64,000 bases of DNA from a virus, in the IMG/VR virus record IMGVR_UViG_3300030004_000014, positions 1 through 64,000 of that record; one strand, 5' to 3'. The translations under genes were made by a program, and so were the position numbers. Shown in pieces: positions 46,895 to 55,486 of the stretch (the first letter of the stretch is position 1; each line of letters opens with the position of its first letter). The notes beneath the pieces were generated by a model. That model had not been told where the DNA came from. It searched no databases and saw nothing but the letters and a program-made list of their open reading frames with translations.

Positions 46895-48763
46895 TTATTT
46901 AATCTCCGTATTAACCGTATCTGGTATGATGATCTTGGAGGAATTAATGATCTTGGGAAGAACTTCCTTAAATCGTTTGATCATCTCAGAATACGTTTCA
47001 ATTGGCTGTACCAATACAATATACTCAAGGTCTTCAACAGTAGGAGGAGTATCACTATAAGAAAATATAAGTGTTTTTAAAATAGTAGATTCGGAAAGAT
47101 AATAAGTTTCTTTGTTATTATGAAGTCTATAGCTGAAAATTTCTTCATCAAAATTAACATCTATGAGATCTTTTCTATCAATATCTGTATGGATAATTTC
47201 GAGAAGTTCTCTAAAGATGTGTGCGTATTGAGTAAATTTAGTACTGTATACACAGTTTAAATACATATTAGAAACACCATCAAGAATAAATCCAGATTCA
47301 ATACTAGAGAGAACAGCACCAAATGAATCTTTAATGATCTGAAAATCTGTTAAGCACTCATAACGAGCACCAGATATCGTAATAATTTTTGGTTTAACAC
47401 AAACTAGCTTTCTATAGAAATTAATATATTCCCTTGCTAAGATATCATCATTGCCAGAATTAACTTGTTTATTACCAGAAGTGAGTTCTTCAATACGAGC
47501 TTTGAGTTCATCGACAAGTTCTGTATAGGGTCTAAACTTATTTCTGTTGAGATAAAATGGATGGAATCTATTGTTTGTCTTTTTATAAATATTATTGATT
47601 GTAATAAACTTGTCTTTATAATGAAACGAAGCATTCCGAATAATTGAATTCTCTAAAGGTTTATCATTCATATAGTTTTCAGCAACAGAATATTTACCAG
47701 AACAAGCAAGAATAGCTTTGAATAATAAAGCACCCTTTCCGGCCATAACATTACCCATAGCTGTAATAGGAATGATTTTGTTCTTATGTTTACGATTATA
47801 ATTACGAGTAATATCATAAACTTGAGAATCAAAGTTGGGGCACATAAGAAGTAATGTATTTTTAAGTTCTTCTTCATTTGTAATTCTTGTCAAATATTCC
47901 ATAACCAGTGTATAATCCATAGAACCTGGAATAAGAGCGTCTTCAATAACAAGAATATCGCATTTCTTATATATGCACTGAGTATCTAGTTTATAGTTCA
48001 TATAGTCTTGGTTAAGTGTACCGTTAAACATAAAATCATAATTTTGTTCTTCAACTGTAAATCTCTCAGAGGTTTCAAATGGAATCTGATTAACTGTGAA
48101 CATACCATTAAATTCTTCAGGTAGGGATTCGACAACATCACAGATAGCTCTAGCAATCTGATGATCGAACTTAGAAGAAATCATAGCTTGGTTATATGCA
48201 ACAAAACGAATAGCTTCTTCTTTAGTAATATTAAAATGTTTAACAAGTGAAAATTCAGAATTGTCTATGGTAATGGCACCATCTTCAATACACGATTCGA
48301 TAAAATCAATAAAGGCATTTAATTCATTAATGATTTCTTTGGATGATTTAATATCATTAGAAATAATATTTAGAAATTTAAAATTCTCACGTTTAATTCT
48401 AAAGAAATGTTCAATGATACTTAGGAAAATATACATAGTCGATGTAGTACCATCTTTAGCTTTATCATCAATTCTATTTCCAATATACTTCAACAGATCA
48501 GAGATGTGATGCTGAACTCCATTAGCATATTCAATAGAACTAATAATCGTAATACCATCATTCGTAAATAAATTATTATATTTTTCTCGATAGTTATTTC
48601 CATTAAATAAAACAATCATAGCATCAGATGCATCGGGGCCACAATGTTCTGACAAAAGATATTTCATTTTAACACATGTATCAATAACAAAATCAACAAA
48701 CTTCTTACCACTGATAATATTTAAACTATTCTTATCTCTATTCAGATTTGTTTTTTCTGACAT
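46895..48763 (-). CDS. Divergent GroEL-like chaperonin
   Basis: 622 residues. The ATP site is recognisable: FTNDGITI at about 66-73 (GroEL ITNDGVTV) and DKAKDGTTSTMYIFLSII at about 100-117 (GroEL NDVAGDGTTTATVLAQAI), where Asp104 matches GroEL D87. DSFGAVLSSIESGFILDGVS at about 479-498 matches GroEL [20 protein letters not shown], so Asp479 matches catalytic D398. The apical region is strongly diverged and there is no GGM tail. Known phage chaperonins work without GroES; this one probably folds virion or replication proteins. AAGGAAGG precedes the ATG. It lies in an operon with tail-assembly-like genes. Confidence 0.85.
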   Translation of the reverse strand: MSEKTNLNRDKNSLNIISGKKFVDFVIDTCVKMKYLLSEHCGPDASDAMIVLFNGNNYREKYNNLFTNDGITIISSIEYANGVQHHISDLLKYIGNRIDDKAKDGTTSTMYIFLSIIEHFFRIKRENFKFLNIISNDIKSSKEIINELNAFIDFIESCIEDGAITIDNSEFSLVKHFNITKEEAIRFVAYNQAMISSKFDHQIARAICDVVESLPEEFNGMFTVNQIPFETSERFTVEEQNYDFMFNGTLNQDYMNYKLDTQCIYKKCDILVIEDALIPGSMDYTLVMEYLTRITNEEELKNTLLLMCPNFDSQVYDITRNYNRKHKNKIIPITAMGNVMAGKGALLFKAILACSGKYSVAENYMNDKPLENSIIRNASFHYKDKFITINNIYKKTNNRFHPFYLNRNKFRPYTELVDELKARIEELTSGNKQVNSGNDDILAREYINFYRKLVCVKPKIITISGARYECLTDFQIIKDSFGAVLSSIESGFILDGVSNMYLNCVYSTKFTQYAHIFRELLEIIHTDIDRKDLIDVNFDEEIFSYRLHNNKETYYLSESTILKTLIFSYSDTPPTVEDLEYIVLVQPIETYSEMIKRFKEVLPKIINSSKIIIPDTVNTEIK

Positions 48764-49190
48764 ACTTAATACCTTCCTTGTCTAATTTTTGTTTTCTTTG
48801 TTCTTCTTCATATTCTTTAATACGACGTTCATTATCTTCTATGATTATTTTTTCTAATACAGTAAATCTATGATACGTTAATTTCATAGTTTCTTTTAAG
48901 TTTAATCCAAACTTAGTATGCCATTCTGTATTGAATAAAATATTAGCTACCTTCTTATAAAGTTTATTAAACTCCCAATGCTTAGATCTATTATGAAAAC
49001 CAACATCTGACATATATGGTAATAGTGAATCAATATGAAGAGTTTCTTCATTAATAGCTTGTAATAGCGAAGTTCTTACAATACCGTAAATACCTCTTAA
49101 ATTTAATTCTCGAATAAGATTCTCTTTTTTATTAATACTTGCTTCTACTTCTTCTTGTGTAACATCATCAATCGAGTCTGCGACTGAATA
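48738..49190 (-). CDS. Frameshift extension ORF (tail-assembly-like)
   Basis: 150 residues in the -1 frame relative to the upstream gene, entered at the run of seven T (49190-49196). From the slip point the frame reads YSVADSIDDVTQEEVEAS, then RELNLRGIYGIVRTSL and LLPYMSDVGFH. No ATG, GTG or TTG occurs in this frame before the ATG at 49013, which itself has no ribosome site, yet the frame is open and protein-like far upstream of it. This argues for programmed -1 frameshifting, giving a ~689-residue fusion. The helical C-terminus (NERRIKEYEEEQRKQKLDKE) overlaps the chaperonin start. In T4, genes 26 and 51 occupy adjacent places of this type. Confidence 0.75.
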   Translation of the reverse strand, partial: YSVADSIDDVTQEEVEASINKKENLIRELNLRGIYGIVRTSLLQAINEETLHIDSLLPYMSDVGFHNRSKHWEFNKLYKKVANILFNTEWHTKFGLNLKETMKLTYHRFTVLEKIIIEDNERRIKEYEEEQRKQKLDKEGIKYVRKNKSE

Positions 49191-50806
49191 AAAAAAGTGG
49201 TTTCGGGGTCCACCGTATAAAACCCTTCAGAATAGGTTTCAGGAGTATGACCACAATGAGGGCAAGATTTAACCGGATAGCAAATATGAGAAATCTCAGA
49301 CTTACCAATAAACTTTTCAACATCTTGAGGAAGATTACATCCAGGATTACGCTTAAACAGAATAGATAAACCTTCATTAATAACAGATTCTTCAGTACTT
49401 TCTTTATTCACCTTACCATTCTTAACAATACGGATTTTACTAATATAGGGAACGTATGATTTAAATAAGGAATACTTCAAAGCAATATCAATTGAATCTC
49501 TACGCTCTTTATCATTATTACCATGTTCTTGTGCAATGATTTCAGAAACAAAACGACGGCCATATTCAAGATATTGTTTAATAGACGGAATACTGAATTC
49601 AAATTCAAACTGAACATTATCAGAAACAGTATAACGACCAGTGTCTTTGAACCCTAAGAGTTCTTGATACTTGGTATACATATCAGGAGTAACAGTTTTC
49701 ATGCTCTTAAGATTAAAGATATTATCAACCTTCATTTTACTAAAATCATTACGACGAAGTTTAATGATATTAATCAGTTCAGTGACAGAATTATTGCATG
49801 ACGTACAAACATAAGTATAATTATAACCTTCGGGATGCATAAGCGCCGCAAGTGTCAACATAATAACAGGATAATCAGTAATCTTAATATTTGAAATAAG
49901 AGTGTCTTCGAGACGCCAATTACTCAGATTAGTCCCAACTGTAGAATCTAAGAACAGACGAGTACCTTCTTCTTTAATAAAGAAATCATTAAACAAATAG
50001 AAAACAACACCAAGTTCACGACCATAAACATTAATAGATTCATAGGCATTATTAAAATATGCATTTAATTTATCCATATCAGGATGTGCCAATTCAATAT
50101 TAAAACCACTATTCATAAGAGGAATACGCATACAGTCACTAACTTCGAACCTGACTTCATTAAGACCGTCAATAGAATCAATAATACGAATATCATTATG
50201 ATCAGTAGGTTTAACAGTATAGCGATTACCAAGAATACCTTTACCCTTATCATCGATATATGTAGGAGCAAACATACTCTTATTTTCAATATCTTTAATA
50301 GCTAATTGTCGGCGAATAGCTTCTGTTTCAAAAGGAGTATTATTCTGAGTACCACGTACTGTATTAATAAATGCCTGAGCGACAGGATCGGTATCGATCT
50401 TATCTTCGGGAATATCACTGAAATAAGCATTCATTGCCTTAATAACATCTTCACTTTTCTGACCAATAAAATACCCTGTATTCTCAGCCATTAATTCAAA
50501 ATTAGCTTTATCGACAATATCGTTTTCAGTTTCCACTGAACCATCTTCGGCGATTTCGTCGTAGAAAGGCTCAGCTTCAACATCGTCGATATCATCAGAA
50601 ACAACAATAACTTTATTTTCTAAAGGAGTTTTATCAGAAGAATTATTAGTTTCATTATTTGATTCGAGTTCAGTAGTTAAAGATTCTTCATTACCACTAA
50701 CGCTATTAACCACACCACCACTTCCACCATCCATGGTAAATGTTGGAGTTATTTTTAAAATATCTTTATCTAACAGATTATCAGTTTTGTTAGGATCGTC
50801 GGACAT
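49145..50806 (-). CDS. Baseplate/tail-assembly-like Zn protein
   Basis: 553 residues if read without frameshift. The first 120 are acidic and low-complexity. The rest has two Cys pairs far apart (VCTSCNNS and SCPHCGHTP), which probably form one zinc site, as in T4 gp26-like baseplate-hub assembly proteins; I infer this from the pattern and from the downstream partner. The last codons include ACT TTT TTT ATT, a T-TTT-TTT slippery sequence, after which a -1 shift extends the protein by 150 residues. Co-directional with the chaperonin. Confidence 0.7.
   Translation of the reverse strand: MSDDPNKTDNLLDKDILKITPTFTMDGGSGGVVNSVSGNEESLTTELESNNETNNSSDKTPLENKVIVVSDDIDDVEAEPFYDEIAEDGSVETENDIVDKANFELMAENTGYFIGQKSEDVIKAMNAYFSDIPEDKIDTDPVAQAFINTVRGTQNNTPFETEAIRRQLAIKDIENKSMFAPTYIDDKGKGILGNRYTVKPTDHNDIRIIDSIDGLNEVRFEVSDCMRIPLMNSGFNIELAHPDMDKLNAYFNNAYESINVYGRELGVVFYLFNDFFIKEEGTRLFLDSTVGTNLSNWRLEDTLISNIKITDYPVIMLTLAALMHPEGYNYTYVCTSCNNSVTELINIIKLRRNDFSKMKVDNIFNLKSMKTVTPDMYTKYQELLGFKDTGRYTVSDNVQFEFEFSIPSIKQYLEYGRRFVSEIIAQEHGNNDKERRDSIDIALKYSLFKSYVPYISKIRIVKNGKVNKESTEESVINEGLSILFKRNPGCNLPQDVEKFIGKSEISHICYPVKSCPHCGHTPETYSEGFYTVDPETTFFIQSQTRLMMLHKKK
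49190..49196 (-). promoter_or_regulatory. Candidate -1 ribosomal frameshift site
   Basis: Seven T in the 0 frame arranged as T-TTT-TTT, 39 bases before the 0-frame stop. I saw no clear stimulatory hairpin just downstream. Confidence 0.65.
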
Positions 50807-50807
50807 T

Positions 50808-51590
50808 TTACACAGTCCCTTTCTTTTTTGGGATGACGAATGATAGACACCTTACATCATACATTTCTACATAATTTTCTTCTCTTACATATGCACCATA
50901 TCGAATACCAGATTCGTCTTTAACTTTATAATAAACTATATATATTTCAGTAGTGTCATTTAGTGGTTTTAAGATATTATTACCAGCTACAAAAAGAAAT
51001 GATAGCTGATTATATTCATTATTAAGATTGAGAATACTAAGCTCTTCTGGCTCTTGTTTATGAACAAAACTATTAGTATTTTTTGGTATTGTTATTTTTA
51101 CTTTAGGATTTAATGTGTTATCGAAGAATTCATTAATACTTTTTTCATATTCAGTTATAATGCTTGATATAATAAAGAATTCGTCACATATACCACAGAT
51201 ACGTTTCTTAACATCATCTTTGTTAATATAAATGTTATTATCAATATGTTCAATAACAACGCCATCAAAATTCCACTTTAATTTATTCATAAAAGCTGTA
51301 AATTCATTAATATAAAAGACATAACATTTATTCTTTTTAAAATCGAATAATTTAAGGAATTCTGTGAAAATTGCTTTTTCTTCTTCATTTAATAAATTAA
51401 CAACACCTATAGAAAATCGAATATCACCAAATTCAAACCTAGACGGTTTTGCATTAGATAAAAGAATATGATCATCCTTAACAAGATTAATATACATATA
51501 TTGTAATTTTCTATTAAAAGGTCTTTGTAGATACTCTTGAAAAATATCTTGAAGTTTATATTTTTTTCGTTCTTTAGGTTTTTTCGTCAT
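50808..51590 (-). CDS. Unknown protein, 260 aa
   Basis: Not recognised. Basic start (MTKKPKERKKYKLQDIFQEY), then mixed alpha/beta, ending in a likely small beta domain (EIYIVYYKVKDESGIRYGAY). Its stop is 1 base before the next gene, and it overlaps the upstream 97-residue gene by 17 bases, so the minus-strand block from 51867 to 46481 is probably one transcript of tail-assembly, chaperonin and related genes. Confidence 0.7.
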   Translation of the reverse strand: MTKKPKERKKYKLQDIFQEYLQRPFNRKLQYMYINLVKDDHILLSNAKPSRFEFGDIRFSIGVVNLLNEEEKAIFTEFLKLFDFKKNKCYVFYINEFTAFMNKLKWNFDGVVIEHIDNNIYINKDDVKKRICGICDEFFIISSIITEYEKSINEFFDNTLNPKVKITIPKNTNSFVHKQEPEELSILNLNNEYNQLSFLFVAGNNILKPLNDTTEIYIVYYKVKDESGIRYGAYVREENYVEMYDVRCLSFVIPKKKGTV

Positions 51591-51867
51591 TTTTTGTAAG
51601 ATTGAGTTCAGAAATTGTTTCTCTTAATTTAGCATCTACTGCATTAATACCATCATTAAGTTTAATAAGACTATCGGCAGATGTATGACTAGGTTCGGTA
51701 ATCAGATTTTTCATACCATCAGAAGCAAGAGATAAAATAGTTAATGTGTCAGAGGTGGAATCAGTAACACCGAGCTTTGAAATACCATCGATAGTGTTAT
51801 CGATAGTCTTCAGACGATCGGACTGATGATTGAGCTCTTTTGTGATATTTGGGCAAGTATCGACCAT
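51574..51867 (-). CDS. Small coiled-coil protein, 97 aa
   Basis: Starts MVDTCPNITKELNHQSDRLK. Helical with heptad-like spacing of Leu/Ile, suggesting a coiled coil. Preceded by AGAGGACACT as a possible ribosome site. First gene of the minus-strand block. Function unknown. Confidence 0.65.
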   Translation of the reverse strand: MVDTCPNITKELNHQSDRLKTIDNTIDGISKLGVTDSTSDTLTILSLASDGMKNLITEPSHTSADSLIKLNDGINAVDAKLRETISELNLTKNDEKT

Positions 51868-51988
51868 AGTGTCCTCTAATTTTCAAGATGTTATTCCTCA
51901 TTGGGTTCTTACGGAATCATTACCTTGGAGATTTCAGTCTTATAATGTAATATGAAAATTTATTAATATACTAATAATTAACGAATTT

Positions 51989-51997
51989 ATCTTATAA
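51989..51997 (+). promoter_or_regulatory. Class B promoter-like motif
   Basis: ATCTTATAA, 35 bases before the DNA polymerase start at 52032. Confidence 0.4.
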
Positions 51998-52031
51998 GAA
52001 TTCTAGAATATATGCATAGGAGTTTGTGTTC

Positions 52032-54302
52032 ATGCTAGAATATTTTAAACAACACGAATACAAAAAAAAGCGTACTACACTAGCAATTTCATATGTTCAA
52101 AATATTGTTTCGTATATTAAAACCATGAACCCTAATATGTCAGAAGACCTTATTAAAACATTTGTAACAAATTATATTAAAGAAAATATGCAAAGACCTA
52201 CTATAGAAATTATTGATCATCCTTCATACGGAAATGCAGAATTAAAAACAGTTGATCTATACGACCATGTTAGAAAACATCAATATAAGCTTATTACTCC
52301 TTGTGGTACTATTTATCAGACTCCAGACATTAAAGAAAGTTTTCTAAAAGTAAAGATCAATAAGAATCTAGCCAAACGTAAAAAACTAAAAAACGAAATG
52401 TTAAGAGCAGGTGAAATTGGTGATGAGATTACAGCATCGAAAGCTAATTATGGACAATCACAAGTAAAGATTAATACAAATGCTATCCCAGGAGCTCATG
52501 GTTCTGAATTTAATTGTCTATCTGATGTTGCTAACTATAATGGTGTGACCTCTACTGCCAGACATGGTGTCATGTGTGGTTATGCACATACTGAGAAATT
52601 TATTAGTGGTAATTTCTATTTTCCTGATATAGAACACATTATTAATTATTGCATCTGTCTTAAAAGAATATTTAACAGAGAACAAGTAGAAAATGTTGTC
52701 AATAAATTTAATTTATATATTCCTACTGTTAAAGATATAGTTGATCATTTCTTACAAAGTACCCAATTCTATATCAGAAAAGAATTTATTGAAAGTGATA
52801 TTTATGATCTTATCTCTAAGTTCGATAATATGGAAAGATGTTTTATCTTCTATGCATCGTGTTTAAAGAATATAGTTATGTTTAATACAGAATTCTTTTT
52901 ACCTTATTTAGACAAGTTCTTCGATAGGGATAATTTGATTATAGATAATGATGTTAATATTAAAAAGATTAATGACTTCAAAGGAGATCTTAAAAATGTT
53001 ATTACTTCATTAAATTCTGATCTTATTGACAATTTACCATTAGAAGATGCTATCAAGGATAATCACCCTAATGTAAGAAATCTTATTACTATTGGTGATA
53101 GAATGCTTAACCATACAGATGAAATTCAAGATATTATTTCTACATTTATAACAATTGATATGGATGTTGCTGATGCTATGGGTCATCCAAATATGATCAG
53201 GCGATGTGTCATTGCATCAGATACTGATAGTGTTATCTTTACAGTACAAGATTGGGTAAAGTGGTATACCGGACATTATTTACAATTTAGTAAGAAAGCA
53301 TTTAATATTAATGCATTTGTGGTCTTTATGTTAAGTATGTCTATTGAACATTTATTTGCAAGGTTGAGTACAAGTTTTGGTATCGTCGGAAAAGATGCTG
53401 AAAGAATTATTATGAAGAATGAATTTCTATATCCTATTATGCTCAATACCCCGTTACCAAAACATTATATCGGATTGATTACAATTCAGGAAGGTAAGAT
53501 TCTTGCTAAAATTAAACTTGATATTAAAGGTCTTACTTTAAGATCTAGTGCACATTGTTTAGAAACAAGAACCTCTACAAATAAATTTATTGATTATGTA
53601 TTAGATGGTGCAACTAAAACTGGTAGTTTGAGTGCCGAAGAAACATTTATGTTTGTTTATGAACACGAACAGACTGTTTATAAATCATTATTAAATGGTG
53701 ATAAGACATTCCTAACAGTTACTCCTATTAATGAAAAAGAACAATATACAGATCCATTAGTTTCAAAATACTTTTATTATTTATTTTGGTCTGAAGTATT
53801 TGCAGAAGAATATGGTGAGTTCTTATTACCTTCTAAAGGACACGTTGTTCATTTATTAAATAAAGGAAAGTCTATTAAATCGGAAGCTTATTTAAATTAT
53901 CTTAAAGAAAAGAATGAGAAGTTATACATCAAGCTTGTCAACTTCTTTGATAAATATCCAAACAAAAATATTAGTTTTATTATTTTTCCATCATCTATTA
54001 AAAAGATTCCAGAAATATTTATACCATTAATTAATTATAGACGAATTGTATTTGATAATTCTACTCCTCATTATTTAATTATTAGAAGTTTAGGTATTCC
54101 TTTTGGCGATAGTAAAGTTGGTACCATCATTAGTGATATTTATGGACAGGATCTTATTGCCGGTACGGTATCTGGAAAAAAGACTGAAGATGATAGCATG
54201 TTAGAAGATGAAGATATTACCAAATTATTAGAAGATGTTGAAGCAGAAGATAATGTTAATGATACAGAGAGTGGTGGTACTGAAGATGATGACGAAGAGT
54301 AG
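52032..54302 (+). CDS. Family B DNA polymerase, C-terminal part
   Basis: 756 residues starting at ATG 52032 (AGGAG 9 bases upstream; a GTG at 52026 is too close). Fingers: a basic helix (KINKNLAKRKKLKNEMLRAG) at about 105-125. Motif B is KINTNAIPGAHG near 146-157 (family Kx3NSxYG), followed by a TSTARHG element. Motif C is ASDTDSV with Asp397 and Asp399 (family YGDTDS). KHYIGL and KLDIKGLTLRSS near 476-500 match the KKRYAG/KGi segment, then the thumb. The 3'-5' exonuclease and palm motif A (DxxSLYPS) are absent and must come from another gene. The C-terminus is acidic. Confidence 0.85.
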   Translation: MLEYFKQHEYKKKRTTLAISYVQNIVSYIKTMNPNMSEDLIKTFVTNYIKENMQRPTIEIIDHPSYGNAELKTVDLYDHVRKHQYKLITPCGTIYQTPDIKESFLKVKINKNLAKRKKLKNEMLRAGEIGDEITASKANYGQSQVKINTNAIPGAHGSEFNCLSDVANYNGVTSTARHGVMCGYAHTEKFISGNFYFPDIEHIINYCICLKRIFNREQVENVVNKFNLYIPTVKDIVDHFLQSTQFYIRKEFIESDIYDLISKFDNMERCFIFYASCLKNIVMFNTEFFLPYLDKFFDRDNLIIDNDVNIKKINDFKGDLKNVITSLNSDLIDNLPLEDAIKDNHPNVRNLITIGDRMLNHTDEIQDIISTFITIDMDVADAMGHPNMIRRCVIASDTDSVIFTVQDWVKWYTGHYLQFSKKAFNINAFVVFMLSMSIEHLFARLSTSFGIVGKDAERIIMKNEFLYPIMLNTPLPKHYIGLITIQEGKILAKIKLDIKGLTLRSSAHCLETRTSTNKFIDYVLDGATKTGSLSAEETFMFVYEHEQTVYKSLLNGDKTFLTVTPINEKEQYTDPLVSKYFYYLFWSEVFAEEYGEFLLPSKGHVVHLLNKGKSIKSEAYLNYLKEKNEKLYIKLVNFFDKYPNKNISFIIFPSSIKKIPEIFIPLINYRRIVFDNSTPHYLIIRSLGIPFGDSKVGTIISDIYGQDLIAGTVSGKKTEDDSMLEDEDITKLLEDVEAEDNVNDTESGGTEDDDEE

Positions 54303-54320
54303 GGCTTTTAGCCCTACTCT
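54296..54320. terminator. Hairpin terminator
   Basis: 11-bp stem (AGAGTAGGGCT and complement) with TTT loop; it overlaps the stop codon of the DNA polymerase gene. Confidence 0.75.
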
Positions 54321-54349
54321 CTTATTTCAATAATAGAAAAAAATATACT

Positions 54350-55486
54350 ATGACATCCTCAAACATAAGAGGTATACCTTCTATGATTCAGACTGAGACA
54401 TATGAAAACTTTATATCTAGATTATGTACAGTTTCAAAAAATGTAAGAGATGCTATTGAAAGTCAGTCTTATTTATTATCCCACGATCCAGATAGTGTTA
54501 CCGATGATGATATTTTGTATTATGCATTAGATATTATTCTAGATGATTTTAATCAATTAGGTATTGAATTCAATTGTAATAGAAATGATATGTTTTCTAA
54601 CGCTTTACATATTGAATTATTTATTACATTAGCTGAAATTACAAATGCTACCACTTTATATTTATCTATGAAAGATATGGATTTTAAAACAATTATACGA
54701 TCCATTCTTACAGATGGTGGCCCCGAAACATCAACAGTTGGCGATCTATTACATTTTGTTGGTGTCGTAAATGAAAAGACAAGAGAGACTTTATATAGTT
54801 GTTATGAATACCTTATTGATAAAGTATCATCATCTCAGATCTTTGATATGTATTTAGATGGTTTGTTAAAGATAGATGATAGTTCGATTGAATTTGAAAT
54901 CGATAATGAATATGTTACTAGATTTATGAGAAGGACATATTCTGTCTCTAGACTTTATAATAGTTTGATTTCTGCTTTTAATATTCAATTTAGAAATAAA
55001 TTCGACATTGATATTCTCTATGTACTGGTCGAGATGCATATTAATTTTATAACATCAAAAGATAATGTTAATCAGTTTGCTTGGCTTGATGCGGTTACTA
55101 TAGATAAAGTCGGTGGTAATACTATTCTTATCAACGCCCTTATTACCAAATATCAATATACGTTGAATACACTATCTCCTTTATGTATTGGGTATTATAA
55201 GGATAAACCTACATTTAATAAACAAACTATATGTCTCATTATTCTATTATCTTCTATTGTAAATACAATCTATGAATTTTCACATATAAATAAAGAAACT
55301 TCTAAAGATGTATATATTAAAAATATTTTAGACAACTATAAAGAAAGAATTACAGAAGCTACTGAAAATAACATATTTACAAATGTATTAGAAATGTTGG
55401 ATATGAAATATGTAAATCAGATCATGGATATTGTTAGATTATTTGACTTTAGTACATTCTTTAGTGCACAGGAAAACATTAAATGA
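54350..55486 (+). CDS. Unknown protein next to RNAP beta' C-part
   Basis: 378 residues, not recognised. Largely helical and acidic. It overlaps the start of the beta' C-part by 4 bases (ATGA), so the two are coupled. It might be a phage-specific RNAP subunit or assembly factor; known phage enzymes of this class carry one extra non-conserved subunit. That is inference from position only. Confidence 0.7.
   Translation: MTSSNIRGIPSMIQTETYENFISRLCTVSKNVRDAIESQSYLLSHDPDSVTDDDILYYALDIILDDFNQLGIEFNCNRNDMFSNALHIELFITLAEITNATTLYLSMKDMDFKTIIRSILTDGGPETSTVGDLLHFVGVVNEKTRETLYSCYEYLIDKVSSSQIFDMYLDGLLKIDDSSIEFEIDNEYVTRFMRRTYSVSRLYNSLISAFNIQFRNKFDIDILYVLVEMHINFITSKDNVNQFAWLDAVTIDKVGGNTILINALITKYQYTLNTLSPLCIGYYKDKPTFNKQTICLIILLSSIVNTIYEFSHINKETSKDVYIKNILDNYKERITEATENNIFTNVLEMLDMKYVNQIMDIVRLFDFSTFFSAQENIK

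Noticed and set aside
49014-49144. Gap between two genes on the minus strand
   Set aside because: The frame of the downstream ORF is open through it and protein-like; it is better read as the frameshift extension.
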